From a virus: a DNA stretch of 25,941 bases. Within the stretch, counting starts at the first letter, position 1; each line of letters starts with the position of its first letter. Location of the stretch: positions 1 to 25,941 of IMG/VR virus record IMGVR_UViG_3300045135_001024; one strand, written 5' to 3'. Position numbers and translations under genes: made by a program. This document shows positions 24,647 to 25,941 of this stretch, piece after piece. The notes under the pieces were generated by a model. That model ran no database searches, was not told where the DNA came from, and was given only the letters and a program-made list of their open reading frames with translations.

Positions 24647-25362
24647 TATAGCTCCATCAAACAGTTAATAGCTGTGTGTCCTCCAAGGACAACACCACAC
24701 CCTATAGCTTGCTTCTTGAAATGTTTTGCGTATGCCGCAGCATAAGAGCTGCCATCAATACCACAACCTACCTGCATACCAAAGATACGGAAGTTTCTAC
24801 CCACCATCCACTCAGTATACGCTTGAGTGTGTATATGGCCCTGGACAGTAGACATCATATCGTTCTTGGCTTTTGTTCGGGCCGTTCCGCCTTCCCCGTG
24901 AATGTACTGGACATTATCATACACAACACGCTCAACCCAATTCCACTGAGTACCAAGCACATCGTTATAAGATTTAATCCACATACTAGGAATGTCGGAG
25001 GTCTGTGCTTTACGCATTATCATTCTATCGTGGTTTCCAATGACTACATCTGCAACTGGAAAAGCTTCTTTCCATTTAGACACAACCTCAATCGCGTGAT
25101 ACAACTCATCCGCTCCACCCATACCATCGCTTGATGTTTCGTGGTAACTGGTGTAGTGATTGTCAATTATATCACCAATAAATACTACTTGATTGCATAG
25201 ATGTTTAGCGTAGGTATGCTGACAGAACTCTAAATACCCTTCTAGTTCAAACGGAGCATGGATATCCCCGATGACTAAGATTCGCCTTTCGTCTGTTGTC
25301 AGATTATCGTAGGCTATTTTCTTGTCTCCTTTAAGCCTAGGTCTGAAGTCTTTATAACTCAT
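24646..25362 (-). CDS. Calcineurin-like metallophosphoesterase
   Basis: A 238-residue hydrolase with the complete dinuclear metal signature: GDIHAP (Asp33, His35), GDIIDN (Asp64), GNHD (Asn110, His111), then His155 in YIHGEGG and GHIH (His176, His178). It would hydrolyse phosphodiesters or phosphomonoesters. Phage members of this superfamily lie in DNA-metabolism clusters and act on nucleotides, nucleic acid ends or phosphoproteins. The substrate here is unknown. The partner PD-(D/E)XK gene follows with a 1-base overlap, suggesting joint action on DNA. The start overlaps the preceding small gene by 11 bp. Confidence 0.82.
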   Translation of the reverse strand: MSYKDFRPRLKGDKKIAYDNLTTDERRILVIGDIHAPFELEGYLEFCQHTYAKHLCNQVVFIGDIIDNHYTSYHETSSDGMGGADELYHAIEVVSKWKEAFPVADVVIGNHDRMIMRKAQTSDIPSMWIKSYNDVLGTQWNWVERVVYDNVQYIHGEGGTARTKAKNDMMSTVQGHIHTQAYTEWMVGRNFRIFGMQVGCGIDGSSYAAAYAKHFKKQAIGCGVVLGGHTAINCLMEL

Positions 25363-25534
25363 CTTGAACTGATTCTAAAATAGATTTAAGTTTTTTTATT
25401 AGCGACTGAACCTCTACTTTAAGAGAGTCAAAGTCCTTGTCCACTAAAAATTCGTAGATTGAGTTAGATGAATCATGAACATCATCCATTATAAAGTTGA
25501 TGTTCTGGATTCTTTTATTCTCCAGAGATTTCAT
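25352..25534 (-). CDS. Small helical hypothetical protein, 60 residues
   Basis: Not recognised. A short, charged, probably all-helical protein (DFDSLKVEVQSLIKKLKSILESVQDEL) with heptad-like spacing of Leu/Ile at the C-terminus, so possibly a coiled coil. The case for a gene is positional: it sits 10 bp after the upstream small gene and overlaps the metallophosphoesterase start by 11 bp, leaving no gap in the minus-strand cluster. Confidence 0.55.
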   Translation of the reverse strand: MKSLENKRIQNINFIMDDVHDSSNSIYEFLVDKDFDSLKVEVQSLIKKLKSILESVQDEL

Positions 25535-25544
25535 TCGCCATAGT

Positions 25545-25775
25545 TTAGTCCATCGCTTGAATTAGCTTTTCACCTAATTCAGGATTAATTTTCTTAATGG
25601 CGTAATAAATTTTCCTAGAGTTACTTTTTATTTTTTTTCTGTATGTCTTTGGTGTTTCGATTCCCATATTGGTATACATATTTGCATCCATTTCTAAAAG
25701 TCTATCCACTTTTTTCTTCGGTGTGCAGTTAGTACATTCAACAATATTAGGAATATTTTCAATACTAAATTCCAT
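25545..25775 (-). CDS. Small basic hypothetical protein, 76 residues
   Basis: Not recognised. The N-terminus has a single C-x2-C pair (VECTNCTPKKK) and the C-terminal half is basic and helical (KTYRKKIKSNSRKIYYAIKKINPELGEKLIQ). A DNA- or RNA-binding role is possible but not shown. The upstream 41-bp gap contains TAACTTTA, one base away from the Bacteroidota -7 element TAnnTTTG on this strand, which may be a weak promoter. Confidence 0.55.
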   Translation of the reverse strand: MEFSIENIPNIVECTNCTPKKKVDRLLEMDANMYTNMGIETPKTYRKKIKSNSRKIYYAIKKINPELGEKLIQAMD

Positions 25776-25816
25776 AACATATCTTTTAATAGTTTCATAA
25801 AGTTATAAAAAAATTT

Positions 25817-25941
25817 TTATATGGTATTGACATCTAGTAATTTAAATGTTTTTGACTTGTTCAAATCATACCCTACATCATTCAAATATTTTTTATGAGC
25901 GTTTAATGATTTTCTAAATTTGTTCAACCTTTCGAGTATTT
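25817..25941 (-). CDS. C-terminal end of a truncated minus-strand gene
   Basis: An open frame enters from the right edge on the minus strand and ends at a TAA at 25819-25817, giving 40 residues that begin ILERLNKFRKSLNAHKKY and end TFKLLDVNTI. No start is visible. The composition (Lys/Asn/Leu, helical) and the short 41-bp distance to the next gene on the same strand fit the last codons of another member of this cluster. Function cannot be judged from this fragment. Confidence 0.5.
   Translation of the reverse strand, partial: ILERLNKFRKSLNAHKKYLNDVGYDLNKSKTFKLLDVNTI

Noticed and set aside
24676-25134. 152-codon + strand ORF opposite the metallophosphoesterase
   Set aside because: The minus frame carries a complete metallophosphoesterase signature; the + frame has only His/Thr-rich antisense composition.

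Overview
The window is a stretch of an AT-rich tailed-phage genome (Caudoviricetes, probably a podovirus) whose host is most likely a Bacteroidota bacterium of the Flavobacteriia type. Three observations support this. Several genes are preceded by the Bacteroidota housekeeping promoter element TAnnTTTG, and Shine-Dalgarno sequences are generally absent. The neck and tail proteins resemble, from memory, those of crAss-like and marine flavophages: a large protein with the N-terminal motif [17 protein letters not shown] and two ring/adaptor-type proteins. The gene order is a compact virion-protein operon. No integrase, tRNA, CRISPR array or insertion sequence is visible, and no gap without a gene exceeds 300 bases.

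Layout, left to right on the + strand. The major capsid protein is cut at its 5' end by the window edge and followed by a strong terminator. Next come a conserved structural protein of unknown role, a second terminator with a promoter directly behind it, two ring/adaptor-type neck proteins, and a 1863-residue tail (muzzle-type) protein carrying Pro-Thr linkers and small C-terminal beta modules. A 269-residue protein of the same modular kind follows. Then come three enzymes in overlapping or adjoining frames: a two-domain 2-oxoglutarate/Fe(II) oxygenase of the prolyl 4-hydroxylase type, a radical SAM/SPASM enzyme, and a GT60-like glycosyltransferase. After them come another modular Pro-Thr protein with a cupredoxin-like domain, a GNAT acetyltransferase, and three proteins of 256, 675 and 1876 residues whose order and relative sizes recall the T7 internal core (ejection) proteins. 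At 24.2 kb the orientation flips. A convergent minus-strand cluster holds a PD-(D/E)XK nuclease-like protein, a metallophosphoesterase, two small unknown proteins and the end of one more gene.

The most interesting unit is 8.6-15.3 kb. Three virion proteins carry Pro-Thr/Pro-Ser runs, and between them lie a prolyl-hydroxylase-like enzyme and a glycosyltransferase of the family that in eukaryotes adds alpha-GlcNAc to hydroxyproline (Dictyostelium Skp1) or to Thr in Thr/Pro-rich mucins (Trypanosoma cruzi). Together they look like a phage-encoded pathway that hydroxylates and then glycosylates its own tail linkers, giving a mucin- or extensin-like fibre. This function is inferred from family membership and adjacency and is not proven by the sequence.

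The second highlight is a 61-codon ORF nested in another frame of the 1876-residue gene. It encodes a recognisable small phage protein motif (KSEAQRRWM...LPKTAQKW) exactly where the host frame is a low-complexity acidic linker.
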